Of a stretch of 64,000 bases of DNA, positions 34,661-45,760 are shown in pieces (position 1 is the first letter of the stretch; each line of letters starts with the position of its first letter). This stretch comes from Plantago major (Eukaryota > Streptophyta > Magnoliopsida > Lamiales > Plantaginaceae): contig CM048841.1 of the NCBI GenBank assembly GCA_026545765.1, forward strand, positions 7,413,145 through 7,477,144, in the 5' to 3' direction. Made by a program: the position numbers and the translations under genes. The notes under the pieces were generated by a model. It was not told the DNA's origin. It saw nothing but the letters and a program-made list of their open reading frames with translations, and ran no database searches.

Positions 34661-36286
34661 TTCTGTTGCATGCTTCAATTTCATCCACTCAAGGCAGTTA
34701 CTTGTTTTTCTTGTTTTATTCCTTCGTCTCCAACTCTATTATGTATTAAAGGTCTCTCAGATATAAAAGATCTTCCAAGTTCTTCACTGATATTTTTTTA
34801 TCAGATAATTGAATACAACCACTAAAGGACTACTTTGCCCTTGCTTTTTCTTCAACGACTAATTCTAAATCCACCTCCAAAGTCAATGTTTCGAGATTTC
34901 TTTTTAGAAACATAAATTATATTTTAGGAATTCATGTACATAAATTCCATGTAAAAATTACAAAATAAGAAAATGATATAGAATTATAATTTAGATGGTA
35001 ATAGATTATGCATTATATTAACATTTCCAAACATAACGTGTATAATCATGTCCCAAAACAGTTCTCACGTACGTGAGATCAAGAACTCAAAACGTATATG
35101 TTGGATAATTTTACCTTCTAAAATACTCCATCTGACCCAGAAAGAATGGCATGAGTAAGGCTATGTTATATAACTTTGGCTTCATTCGATTCGATTCGAT
35201 TCGATTCGATTCGATTCATTAAATTCATATTATTATTATTATTGTTGTTGTTGTTGATATTATTATTATTATTATTATTATTATTTTAACATTTATTTAC
35301 ACACCCGATCTTTTGTACGAGGAAAATAAGAAAATTTATCCAATTGAGTTATTTTCAACTTTTTTTCTTTCTTTCTTTTTAATACGAATTTTAGTAGATC
35401 AATGAAATAAAGAGTATAGTTACAATTTGAATTACCCATCTTTTCTACCGTAAAATGTGAGTTAAGATAAGAAACCAGAGGAACTTGAGAGTACCATACA
35501 ATCTGGTTCACATTTGTACGTACATCTCTAACAAAAAATTTACATGTTCTTTTGTTGGAAGATATCAGAACAATAGAATTAAACTTAGAACCTAACGTTG
35601 AGTTTTTTCTCAAACTTAACAAATAAAAAACAAGTTAAGCCAAACCAACAAGTTTTCAAATGACTCTAAAAAACTCCAAAACAAGTTAAACCAAACCAAA
35701 GTCGGACCAAACTTTATAAAAAGAACATTATCACAAATATTGAAAAATGGACTAGTGATTTTGGTTAAGCTTTTAATTATTTTATTTGCCAAACATTGTC
35801 CATGCTCTTGTAAACGTTTTCAAGTTGTAATAAATTTCACCGATTCAAAAAAAAAACTAGATAAAGACAGTTTGTACGACGATTAAAATTCGATTATGAT
35901 CGAGTTATCATTCTCATAGTTTTCCACGCGGTTGGTTTTAAAGTTTGTTATACAATAATAAATAAAAAGGTAAAGTGACAGAAAAAGAGTAGGAAGAGTG
36001 TGAGAATGATGACAAAAATAATATGTTTTTTTTTAATTGTGATTATATATACCATCATATAATTGTTATTATTATTACAAAATAATTTCTTCAGTTTAGT
36101 TCGTTTGATTTGATTCGATTCGATTCGATTCCATTCAGTTTAGTTGATTCGATTCGAAAATTGCAGTTGAAGAGAACAGAGCCTAAGTGTCTGGAAAGAC
36201 GGTGTTATAAAAAGACTAAAAAAGATGGACAAACATTACAGTTATATCCAAAAACATTACAAGTTTTACTAAGAATATCGGTTATA
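34661..36286. other. AT-rich intergenic DNA with microsatellites
   Basis: No genes are supported. It holds an (attcg)n run at 35183-35218, an (att/gtt)n run at 35227-35286 and a second gattc run at about 36108-36130. Confidence 0.5.
35183..35286. repeat. (attcg)n and (att)n microsatellites
   Basis: About seven attcg units (35183-35218) are followed after eight bases by att and gtt triplets over about 60 bp (35227-35286). Confidence 0.9.
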
Positions 36287-36539
36287 CTCCCTCCATTTCA
36301 GAAAAAGTGTTACATTTTACTAATCTGCGGTCAACTGTCTCCGCGTTTGACCACAATTTACTCTTAAACGATATTAATAAATAAATTATTAAAATTATAT
36401 AATAAAAATTTAGTAATTAAATTTCTATTATATGATTTTATTAAATTATTTACTATTATCGTTTATGAATAATTTGTGGTCAAACTCAAAACGATTGACC
36501 AAGAAAGTCAAATACACTTTCTCTAAAAATGGAGAAATA
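36287..36539. mobile_element. Stowaway-like MITE (about 253 bp)
   Basis: The left end ctccctccatttcagaaaaa and the inverted right end tatttctccatttttagaga are imperfect Stowaway termini. TA flanks both sides. The interior is non-coding. Confidence 0.65.
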
Positions 36540-37350
36540 TAAATTATACAAAAAAATTATATAAAATATTCACTCATAAAATATTATCAATATTGTCTAA
36601 AACATTACACATATACTTAAGAACATCAATCCGTCTCTCAGGTCTCTCACTAATACACGTCTCTTTCAAGACTTTGTGATATTTGTACTGAAATAAATAT
36701 AAATGACATAATGTATCATTTGTTTTGAGACGGACAAAATACTTTTAAATTACATCTTTGCTTTGAAAGATAATACATAATATAGTTTTGTGTAGTCTAT
36801 CTTTAGTAAAATGAATTTTAGGTAGCCTAATTTTAATTATAAAATGAGGTAAATTATGTAAAATAGAAAACGAGTAGGTTTCTTGCGAGAGCGTCTTAAT
36901 AAAGATTCAAAATTGACGAACAAAAATTAAAGTTATTGTTGAGATAAAATTTAGATGTTTGGTTAAGAAAATACAATATTTTTCATAAATAAAAATGCAT
37001 CTTGTTAATACATGGTAAATGTTTTACTTAAAAATATCGGTGCTTCTATTAACAACATAGGTCCGTCTATATTTAAATTAAGTATATACAATTTTCTACT
37101 AGAATTTACGACAGGAATATAGATGAAAAGAGTTGATTAAAAGTGTATATAGTTTTACCAGACACTCTGAAGGAAAGCACGTAGTAGTATATAGTTAGTT
37201 AGTTAATATATTTCAATTAAGTATAACCAATGTTTTATTATAACCATAATAATAAGATGACAGTTTTAACTTCTCCATAAAAGGATTAAAGGGTGTCTCT
37301 CGAAAAATTAAAGCAATTATATTATTCAAAATCCAATTTATTGGTGTACC
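36540..37350. other. AT-rich intergenic DNA, nothing identified
   Basis: Low-complexity AT sequence up to the LINE target site. No supported genes. Confidence 0.4.
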
Positions 37351-37373
37351 AACTAGTTCACTTAGGATATTTG

Positions 37374-39245
37374 CTGGCAAAAATCCCGCATTCTTTTCTC
37401 GCCTAATACTCTGCTGGACGTTAAGCGTCACATTATTACCACTCTCGGGGTTACTCCGAATAAGCGGAAGGATAAAAACCTCGGTATTCCCTTCCTAATC
37501 GGCCGGCGAAGGTCTGATCTCTTTGATCACATTATTGATCGGGCTACTGCTAGAATTAATACCTGGTATACTCGTTTCTTGTCCTCCGCAGGTCGAGCTA
37601 CCTTAATTCAATCAGTAACCAATGCAATTCCGTCATATTGCATGTCTGTTGCCAAGCTCCCTTTGACGTGCATCACAAAGCTTAACACCTTGAACAAGCA
37701 TTTCCTTTGGAATGCACGAAGGAAGGCACCAAGCGGGGCCGTCTACGCTGGTCGACGGTTTGCATGCTAAAAGCTGTAGGAGGGCTCGGAATCCGTAATC
37801 TGGCAATGCTTAACACTGCCTTTCAACTCAAGCTAGCTTGTCGGATCCTAACCGTCCCTGACTCCCTATGGGCACGGGCTTATAAAGCTAAGTACTTCCC
37901 TGACACTTCCTTTAGTAACGCTACTACTCGTCCCCACATAGTTGGTTGTGGAAAACTCTTATAAAGTATTGTGACATCCTTCTACCCAAAGCTACAGTGG
38001 TGGGTAGGGAATGGAAGACGCATTGACTTCTGGTACGACCAGTGGTTGCCAAATCGGCGTCTTGTGGATTTTGTGGTCTCAACTCCCGCCCCTACTCCCT
38101 TAGACGGTCTCCTAAACAACGGTAGTTGGGATGTTGAGCACCTTGCCCGTGTTTTAACCCCGGACATAGTGAGGGAAATTATTGTTATACCGATACCGTC
38201 CCTTACGATGACTTCTGATAAGCAGTTATGGTCGTACGACTCGTCAAGCAAGTTAACTCTTAAATCGGCCTATAACCACCTTGCCTCCCCGAGCGCCATT
38301 GGACCGTCTTGGCCATGGTATCGGATCTGGAAAATCTGTACTTTGCCGCGCATTCGTTTTTTCTTGTGGATGGCTCTTCATGATCGCTTGCCCACAGCTT
38401 CGCTGCTGTATCACCAAAAAATCATACCGAACCCGACATGCTCACTGTGCGGACAACAGGAGGAAACGCCAAATCATTTGTTCTTCTCGTGTTCTCAATT
38501 TGAGCGTATACGTTGTATTTACTGGCCTACGATTTGGTAGTCTTCGTAGGGATCTCTTGCTCAGCTTATTTTCAATCTCCCGCTAAACTCTCCTCAACAG
38601 CTTCGGTGTATCATTCTGACTTGGGTTATCTGGCAGTCCCGAAAACACAAGATCTTCCGAGGACGCGACATTATCTTTTCAGGACTACATCAACGGTGCA
38701 TGCAACTAAATCAAGAGTTATCCGCCCGATCTACCCCCACCCTTCCCACTAAAACCACACTCCAGTGCACTTGGACCCCCACCACCCGACGATTTAGTCT
38801 GCCTTAATACTGACGGGTCCGCCCTGGGTAATCCAGGTCGGGCCAGGATAGGATGTATTTTTCGAAACAAAAGTGGTGATTTCATACAAGCGGCTAGTGG
38901 TTATATAAGTTGGACATATAATAATATGGCTTAGATTATGGCTCTTCGGACAGGATTGACACTAGCTCTACTGAGAGGTATACTTAAATTGCTTATCCAA
39001 ACTGACTCTCATTATTTGTTTGCTTGTGTTTCCAGGAGGCAGGACCCAGCACGCGTGCATCAGCACCTGATACATGTTTTGCACCAGCAGTTGCTTGGGT
39101 TTCAGGAGGTTCATGTTTCTTTTGTGTACCGGGAGGCGAACGACATAGCTGATACCCTCGCGAAATGTGGTAGTTCACCTAGTTTATGTTCTAGTCCTAA
39201 TTCTAGTGGTAGGGATCATGTTCATAGTATCGATAGTATCGACTA
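37374..39245 (+). pseudogene. LINE ORF2 remnant: RT C-terminus, zf-RVT and RNase H
   Basis: Reading frames in order are: the RT thumb and connection (NLGIPFLIGRRRSDLFDHII; LSSAGRATLIQSVTNAIPSY, 37440-37770); a zf-RVT region (37971-38540; WKICTLPRIRFFLWMALHDR and the zinc-binding CSLCGQQEETPNHLFFSC); and an RNase H domain (38800-39180; LNTDGSALGNPG, QTDSHYLFACV, YREANDIADTLAKCG). Frameshifts occur near 37740, 37960 and 38530, and a TAG near 38935. It is dead as an enzyme. The family copies its own RNA at a nicked target. Confidence 0.88.
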
Positions 39246-39424
39246 GGCTACTCCAATTTTGTTTGTTTGGGATAGTTGCCCGGCCTGGCTAGCTCCTTTA
39301 CTAGCTTCGGATCTTTCTATGTATTAAACTATATAGACTCGTAATGCTTCGCGCATCGTCACGAGCGTATGTACTTAACGTTTAGTTTAATGTAAATAGT
39401 TGTTTGGGTTGCTAAAAAAAAAAA
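37374..39424 (+). mobile_element. 5'-truncated L1-type LINE
   Basis: The insertion is bounded by a perfect 23-bp target duplication that begins aactagttcacttaggat (37351-37373 and 39425-39447). It ends in an A run (39414-39424), as expected of target-primed reverse transcription. The 5' end starts abruptly inside the reverse transcriptase domain, the usual 5' truncation. Confidence 0.93.
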
Positions 39425-39431
39425 AACTAGT

Positions 39432-39507
39432 TCACTTAGGATATTTGTTCGGGCCTCCCTATTTCTTTCACTTTAGGATATTTGTTTGGGCCTCCCTATT
39501 TCTTTCA
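39432..39507 (+). repeat. Tandem duplication, about 38 bp, at the LINE target
   Basis: tcactttaggatatttg plus tttgggcctccctatttctt occurs twice in tandem (39432-39467 and 39468-39507), with small changes. The first copy overlaps the right target duplication, so the LINE entered an already duplicated or later duplicated site. Confidence 0.7.
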
Positions 39508-39736
39508 TTCAACATGTTAACCATACAAAAGTTTCACTTGTACTAGGATCATTCATTCGCTAACTTCCTTCCTACCACATGTCCAAACCGCCACACTAGT
39601 TACTTAAATTTTGTAGTAATATATACACACACTACTACTTGTAACCAATTCATAAAATAAAAACACCAATATTGCATTCCTTTTCTAGTTTGAATACTCA
39701 GTAAGTTTAATACTGACAAACTAACTAGAACTAATA

Positions 39737-40279
39737 ATGAATGACAATCAACAATTACATGAAGAAGCAAGTAGATATGTAGGAGTTAGGAGAAGAAAAT
39801 GGGGGAAATGGGTATCCGAGATTCGTGAGCCCGGTCAGAAAACCCGAATCTGGTTAGGAACCTTCGACACGCCTGAAATGGCAGCAGCAGCCCATGACGT
39901 GGCAGCATTCCATCTAAAAGGTACGAAAGCACAACTTAACTTCCCCGACTGGGTGGACATTCTCCCCAAGCCTGTGGGACCACATGCACATGATATTCGA
40001 GTTGCTGCTCAGGAAGCGGCCATGTGGTTTTCGGTGGAAGAGACGGAAGCAGAGGATGGCACTAGTGTTGGTATTGAGGTACCTGTACAAGTAGGGCTAT
40101 CGGCAAGCGAAATTGAAGCTATAAACAAGACGCCACTAGACTCGCCTGAAATGTGGATGGAGCTACAATTAGAAAGGGCAGGGGAATACTCTGGTTATTC
40201 TAATTTTGCTGATCATGCAGCATTTCAGAGTTATATCCACGAATCGGATGAAATGGATTGCTCCTCCATTTGGGACTAG
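39737..40279 (+). CDS. AP2/ERF transcription factor, DREB-type (group II / ERF016-019-like)
   Basis: An intact 180-residue intronless gene. The single AP2/ERF domain is at about residues 14-71: [20 protein letters not shown], then [20 protein letters not shown] and LNFPDW. The WVSEIRE segment has the Val and Glu (positions 14 and 19 of the domain) typical of DREB rather than ERF proteins. [13 protein letters not shown] and the short acidic C-terminus ([28 protein letters not shown]) resemble the small group II (A-5) proteins such as ERF016-019. These nuclear factors bind GCC-box or DRE elements; the acidic tail may activate transcription. A 5'-truncated LINE ends 290 bp upstream of the ATG, so part of the promoter is displaced. 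Confidence 0.9.
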   Translation: MNDNQQLHEEASRYVGVRRRKWGKWVSEIREPGQKTRIWLGTFDTPEMAAAAHDVAAFHLKGTKAQLNFPDWVDILPKPVGPHAHDIRVAAQEAAMWFSVEETEAEDGTSVGIEVPVQVGLSASEIEAINKTPLDSPEMWMELQLERAGEYSGYSNFADHAAFQSYIHESDEMDCSSIWD

Positions 40280-41320
40280 TACTGTATGCATACATACAGA
40301 TTTTGGCATGAAAATGCAATTTTAGAGGCATTTTCAGTTACATTGTAAGTTCACTACTTGGCCGGGTTATTCTAGAATTGCTTACGGATTCTAGAATGTA
40401 ATCTTCTCCTGTGGCCACTTTTTACAGCCTCCAGTTTTCTGTTGTGTTTTCCCCTGAACTATTCTTATATGAAATTTCAGGTGAGAAATAAAACATGTGT
40501 TCAATGCAAGAATTACTGATTCTGTTTACTGCTCCTCTCATATATATACCAGTGTTAGTGTTTCTCTGTCAAAGGCTGAAAATAATTCTAGCACATGTTA
40601 CTATTTTGACTTGGACTTTTTCTTTTTCTTTTTTTTTTTAAACGGCTAAAATATTTTGAATTGGACTTGAAAGCTAAATTTGAAAGGAAAAAAGCAAACC
40701 ATTAATTGTAATTTGTGCCATCTTTGATATCATCCCCTTAAAAAAAAGTAATTATTAAGGGGAGAAATTTATCCACTTTATATGTTGTTTGGAGTATCTA
40801 CTCATAAGTGATGTGATATATTCTAACACGCCTCACTTGATAAAGCGGTTAATGCATTTATATGCTAATCATAATAATTTCTTTGAATGCTAATTATCAT
40901 CTAATTTGGCAGACGATTATCAACTTTCGATCGCTCTGATATTAAGATGGACCATCATCTTCAATAATACCTCAAAACATCTCAACAAACGCAACATATA
41001 ACACCTGAACTTCGACAAGATCCTTCAACGACTCCAGAATCCTTTAATGAAGAACTGAGTATATAAATGCAAAGGCCTCATAAATTGCTGGAGCTGAACG
41101 CTGCTTCAACAACACAAGCATGGATGCGTAGTCTTCTAATTTTCCTAGATTATCAATACTACAAATACGGGGGTTGCCATAACCTCAACCCGCAAACTCA
41201 TTGATGAGCATTCAAGTTCAAGAATATCTCCATGACCATGTAGACAGATCATCTTAAGGCACCTGCAAGTAATTTAGTTACAATACTCTTGTCATTGTTC
41301 GTGACTTTATCAATAATGTA
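40280..41320. other. 3' flank of the ERF gene, nothing further identified
   Basis: 3' UTR (ending perhaps near 40490, where aataaaacatgtg follows a T-rich stretch) and intergenic DNA. No other gene is supported. Confidence 0.4.
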
Positions 41321-42510
41321 CGGGAGAATTGCACTTTTGGTCCTCTAACTCAAAGTCCTCTTCGATTTTGGTCCTACGAAATGCCAAATTTGCAAAATTA
41401 GTCCTAAAACCGTATAAAACAGGTGTATGCATACGGTAGAGGCCATGTGGACTGCCAACACATGCCAAACGCACGCCAACATACGCCAACAATCTAACAC
41501 ATTCAATTAAGTCCCTAAAACTTTTCAAAATTATCAATTAGGTCCAAATTCATTTCTGAAAATTGCAATATAGACCAGTGACATATGATTCTCAAAATCT
41601 AGGGCACTGACTTTACAAAAAACTTAATTAGGTCCTTACAAATTCCAACAAATTTTCAAAATTTTAAAAGGATAAACAAAGTTATAAAATGAAATTACAA
41701 CTTCCAGAATCACCGGGACTTGGACTTGGGCTTTTCATGCATTGCTTCTGGTTCTCTGTTTCAGCACAACTCAGAATTCATTCCTGGGTTTGAGATGGGG
41801 TTTCTTCCGGTGACGATTGCCGAATCTGATCGATCATGAAGTTGAGAGAAACAAGAGTTGCATAAGCCGCCATGTTCGATCAAGCTGGAGTGATGTTTTT
41901 CAGTGAATAGAAATGAAGCTAGAGAGTAGACTCAGTAGAGACTGGAAAGGAGTAGGAAAGAACAAACGTGACTCAGATACCTGCTATTTCAATTTCCTCT
42001 TCTGTAAGCCTTCACTCTGCAAATTAAATTCAGCTCTCTCGCTCACTTTTTGCTACTAACTACGCCTGTTCAGGAGCAATTGATCCATACACATGAGTAT
42101 AAAGCGTTTCAGTACAAGTGTAATGGTGTTTGAGGGTGTGGGGAATTATACTTTTGGGGATTTATGAAATTAGGGTTCATCTGAACCAAATTGGGGATAA
42201 CATAACTAAGCGGAAAATTTCCCCCCATTTATTATCCCTCTAAGTCGTTTAGTTCGCCAATTCGTTGCTAAATTCGTCAGTTTCCAAGCGACTTGGTCTT
42301 GTGCGCTCTATAATTCGTCAATTCGCCATTATAAATTGCCATGTAGGATGCCATGTCAATAGGACCAAAAGTGATCCCCAAATTTCTCCAATTTTTTACC
42401 TAATTTGACCGTATTTATACGGTTTTAGGACTAGTTTTGTAAATTTGGCATTTCATAGAACCGTAAACGAAGAGGACGGCGAGTTAGAGGACCAAAAGTG
42501 CAATTCTCCC
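41321..42510. mobile_element. Mutator-like (Pack-MULE-type) TIR element, non-autonomous
   Basis: Terminal inverted repeats of about 100 bp at roughly 90% identity begin gggagaattgcacttttg on both sides (41322 inward; 42510 inward on the minus strand). The flanks aataatgta (41312-41320) and aatgatgaa (42511-42519) agree at 7 of 9 positions, consistent with an aged 9-bp duplication. No transposase is present. The GC-richer interior (about 41700-42050) has coding-like sequence, including a short NLR-like start on the minus strand. Confidence 0.7.
41778..41873 (-). pseudogene. Captured fragment resembling an NLR coiled-coil N-terminus (31 aa)
   Basis: The minus-strand ORF starts MAAYATLVSLNFMIDQIR and stops after 31 codons. 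The MA-(A)-YA-x-LVSL start resembles the first residues of the Rx-type coiled-coil domain of asterid NLR resistance proteins (MAYAAxxSL and variants). No further NLR motif follows. It lies in the middle of a non-autonomous TIR element, where captured gene pieces are commonly found. The match is short, so this is tentative. Confidence 0.35.
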
Positions 42511-42519
42511 AATGATGAA

Positions 42520-43039
42520 ACAGGTATCCTGTCTAATATCTGTACATTTACCAGTCTATTAACTTCACTTTTACAGAATGCGATGCTTATTGGAGGGTGA
42601 AACTAATTTCGACATCAAGAGAAATATCTGAAAATCCAACCGTACAGCCTAAGAACTGTAATTTATTATGGTAAGTGAACGCAAAGATTGTAAATATGTG
42701 AAGAAGATATTTTGGGAGCTAGGATAAATTCCAAACAGAGAAAAAAGTGGGTACGTTCTGTAGGTTAAATAGAAATCAAGCTTCTGATGACCACGTAGAG
42801 ATTTTGGAAAAAATGGATTAATGCTTAAACGAAACATGTTTCATAATATCAAACTTATCAATCTACCAGTTAGCTCATAAAATAAGTTTGTGAACTAGTT
42901 TTGGTGAGCATAACCATATGTGAAATGTCTGTCACGTCCTCAAACTCCAACAAGTAATGACTAAAAATGAAACTATCATCAGTTAGGACAGGCACAAAAC
43001 AAAGGTGTTTCGCATCGTGTCACAATTTGGAACGGTATA
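42520..43039. other. Intergenic DNA, nothing identified
   Basis: AT-rich, without a supported gene. It ends at the GAAAA target site of the copia element. Confidence 0.4.
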
Positions 43040-43044
43040 GAAAA

Positions 43045-43195
43045 TGTTAGAATATGTATATATTTAAAGTAGATTCCTAATTAGATTAGAATACTTGAAT
43101 TCCTAATTAGATTAGAATACTTGGCTATCAAGCAATCACATTATATAAATACATGTACTCATTATTGAATCAATGCACAAGATTATTATCTTACA
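43045..43195 (+). repeat. 5' LTR of the Ale-like copia (151 bp)
   Basis: Begins tgttagaatatg, ends attatcttaca. TATA-like ttatataaatac is near 43141. The copy at 47562-47712 differs by two substitutions (near 43097 and 43142). Confidence 0.93.
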
Positions 43196-43208
43196 TGGTA
43201 TCAAGACC
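43196..43208 (+). promoter_or_regulatory. Primer binding site of the Ale-like copia
   Basis: tggtatcaagacc abuts the 5' LTR and resembles the initiator-Met tRNA site tggtatcagagc. Confidence 0.75.
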
Positions 43209-43369
43209 TAAATTCGGTCCCCTCCGCTGTTAGCTGTTCCCGTTCGGCGCCCCTCTTCTTCTACGCTTCCCTTCCTGTTTCGTCAGCCTCACGCGGAAAC
43301 AGCCCTCCCCTACCTCTATTCTTCCGGCCTCACGCCACCTTCTTTCCCGAACAGCTCCTCGTCTCCACC

Positions 43370-45760
43370 ATGTCTGAATCATCCAAGTTTCATCCGGCTC
43401 TCTCTATCACCAACGTTCGATCACTAATCCCTATCACGTTGGATACTGAGACAGGCCTCTATCATTCTTGGGTGACGTTATTCCAGGTTCAAGCACGGGT
43501 GCATAATCTTATGCATCACATCCTACCACCGACGGAAGAGGCCGACATCGCCAAAATCAAGGCTCTCAAGGAAGCCGATGTCGATCTCTACAATCGACTT
43601 GATGCCGTCGTTTTACAGTGGATATATGCGACCGTCTCTTCCGACCTCCTTCATGCCATTCTTGTCAAGAATGACACGGCTGCTGCTGCTTGGTCCCGTC
43701 TTGAACAAATCTTCATGGATAACAAAGGTTCTCGAGCTACTCATCTAGAGGAAGAGCTCGCAGACGTCCGCCTTGACAACTTCTCTTCTGCCGAGGCCTA
43801 TTGCAATCACGTCAAGTCCCTTGCCGATCGACTTGCCGACGTTGGTATTGAGGCGTCTGAAAGCCGTCTAGTTCTACGTCTTCTCAGTGGTTTAACTGAA
43901 GCTTATTCCGGAACTGTTGACTATATTCAAAATCAGGATCCTCTACCTTCTTTTGAGAGTGTTCGCTCTCGTATAAAGCTCGCAGAGCGAACACTCAAGC
44001 ATTGTGCACACAAAGAGGCCGGTGGTTCGGCCCTCTTAGCTTCTTCTGGTGGCCATAACTCTGGAGATACCTCTGACTCTGTCATCCCATCCTCTTCTTC
44101 TGGCAGGTACAACAACACCAACACAAAGAACAAGAAGAAGAAGAACAACAACAGAGGCGGTCCAAACCGCAAAGGCAACACCACATACGGGCAACCTCCT
44201 GGAGCTCCTCCTGACAAGTGGCAGCCACGGCAGCCCACTCCTCAATGGCAGCCGTACGGCTGGCCCTGGCAGCAATGGGCCCCGCCATGCCCCTTCCCCA
44301 CGGCCCCATGGCAGCCCGCGCCTCGTCCACCAACTCAGCAGGGTCTCCTTGGCCCTCGCCCGCCTCATCAGCAGTCATTCTATTCCGGTGCTTCACCCAC
44401 CGATGTCGAGGCAGCTATGCATACCTTGGGACTCACTCCTCTGGATGGTAACTGGTACATGGACACGGGTGCTTCGTCTCATATGACACCCGACAAAGGT
44501 ACTCTCTCCCCTTATTTCAATTTGGGTACTTATAATCATCGAGTTATTGTTGGCAATGGTCATATGCTTCCGATTCAAGGTTATGGTAACACTTACCTAT
44601 CTCCTCCCCATCATCCTCTTCTCCTGAAAAACGTGTTACATGCTCCTAACCTTGTTAAAAATCTTGTCTCTGTTCGCAAGTTTACCGCAGATAACTCTGT
44701 TTCCATTGAATTTGATCCTTTTGGTTTTTCTGTTAAGGATTTCCAGACCGGGAAACGAATCATGAGATGTGATAGCATCGGAGACCTATATCCAATCCAC
44801 TCAACAAAATCGGCCACCCCCCTTCAAACAGCTTTTTCAGTTTTTCCTTCTACTTTATGGCATAGTCGTTTAGGGCATCCGGGAGAAGCTATACTTAGCT
44901 CTCTCTCTCGCAAGAATTTTATTCGTTGTAATGCTCTAAAACATTCTTTTTGTCCCTCTTGTTCTTTAGGGAAACAAATAAAATTGCCTTTTCATAATTC
45001 ATTATCCACTACTACTTCTCCCTTTGATATTGTGCATAGTGATCTCTGGACTTCCCCTATAGCTAGCTCTAGCGGTCACCGCTATTATGTGCTGTTTCTT
45101 GACGATTTTTCCAAGTTCTTATGGACCTTCCCCTTCCCTATCTCTAAGAAATCTCAAGTATTTGCTATATTCGTTATGTTTCATGCATTTGTTCGCACAC
45201 AATTCAATACGTCTATTAAAAACATCCAATGCGACAATGGCAAGGAATTCGACAATAGTCTATTTCACTCTTTTGCACAAACCAACGGTATTCACTTCCG
45301 TTTTTCTTGCCCTCACACTTCTTCCCAAAACGGCAAAGCCGAAAGGCATATTCGTTCCCTAAATAATATTGTTCGGACTCTTCTTGCTCATGCATCGATC
45401 CCGCCATCCTTTTGGCATCATGCACTAGCCACAGCGACTTATCTACTCAACATCCTTCCCTCAAAGGTACTTGAGTTTTCCTCCCCCACTCAATATCTAT
45501 ACCATCGACTTCCACGACATGACCATCTTCGTGTTTTTGGTTGTCTTTGTTTTCCCCTCTTTCCTTCTTCTACTATAAACAAACTCCAAGCTCGTTCCAC
45601 CCCTTGTGTTTTTCTTGGGTATCCGTCTGATCATCGGGGGTACAAATGCTATGAAATCTCTAGTCGCAAAATCATTGTATCTAGACATGTGGTTTTCGAT
45701 TTCGAAGTTTTCTTTTCTCCAAGAACCACACACCCGACCCCACCACCTATGAGTACTTGA
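43370..45760 (+). CDS. Ale-like copia gag, protease and integrase (796 aa), C-terminally truncated polyprotein
   Basis: An open frame from ATG 43370 (MSESSKFHPALSITNVRSL). The gag/UBN2 domain is at residues about 20-220 (LYNRLDAVVLQWIYATVS, LRLLSGLTEAYSGTV). It has no CCHC knuckle; an Asn/Lys-rich basic patch (about 245-275) and a Gln/Pro/Trp-rich segment (about 280-345) take its place. The protease has WYMDTGASSHM (about 363-373). The gag-pre-integrase has LWHSRLGHPG. The integrase core has PFDIVHSDLWTSP, FLDDFSKFLW, QCDNGKEFDN and SQNGKAERHIR, with the catalytic D, D and E present. It ends at a stop at 45758-45760 just after integrase, where a frameshift separates it from RT. Confidence 0.9.
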   Translation: MSESSKFHPALSITNVRSLIPITLDTETGLYHSWVTLFQVQARVHNLMHHILPPTEEADIAKIKALKEADVDLYNRLDAVVLQWIYATVSSDLLHAILVKNDTAAAAWSRLEQIFMDNKGSRATHLEEELADVRLDNFSSAEAYCNHVKSLADRLADVGIEASESRLVLRLLSGLTEAYSGTVDYIQNQDPLPSFESVRSRIKLAERTLKHCAHKEAGGSALLASSGGHNSGDTSDSVIPSSSSGRYNNTNTKNKKKKNNNRGGPNRKGNTTYGQPPGAPPDKWQPRQPTPQWQPYGWPWQQWAPPCPFPTAPWQPAPRPPTQQGLLGPRPPHQQSFYSGASPTDVEAAMHTLGLTPLDGNWYMDTGASSHMTPDKGTLSPYFNLGTYNHRVIVGNGHMLPIQGYGNTYLSPPHHPLLLKNVLHAPNLVKNLVSVRKFTADNSVSIEFDPFGFSVKDFQTGKRIMRCDSIGDLYPIHSTKSATPLQTAFSVFPSTLWHSRLGHPGEAILSSLSRKNFIRCNALKHSFCPSCSLGKQIKLPFHNSLSTTTSPFDIVHSDLWTSPIASSSGHRYYVLFLDDFSKFLWTFPFPISKKSQVFAIFVMFHAFVRTQFNTSIKNIQCDNGKEFDNSLFHSFAQTNGIHFRFSCPHTSSQNGKAERHIRSLNNIVRTLLAHASIPPSFWHHALATATYLLNILPSKVLEFSSPTQYLYHRLPRHDHLRVFGCLCFPLFPSSTINKLQARSTPCVFLGYPSDHRGYKCYEISSRKIIVSRHVVFDFEVFFSPRTTHPTPPPMST

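Noticed and set aside
43933..44396. Overlapping minus-strand and shifted plus-strand ORFs in the Ale gag
   Set aside because: They are shadows of the GC-rich Pro/Gln/Trp coding segment in other frames.
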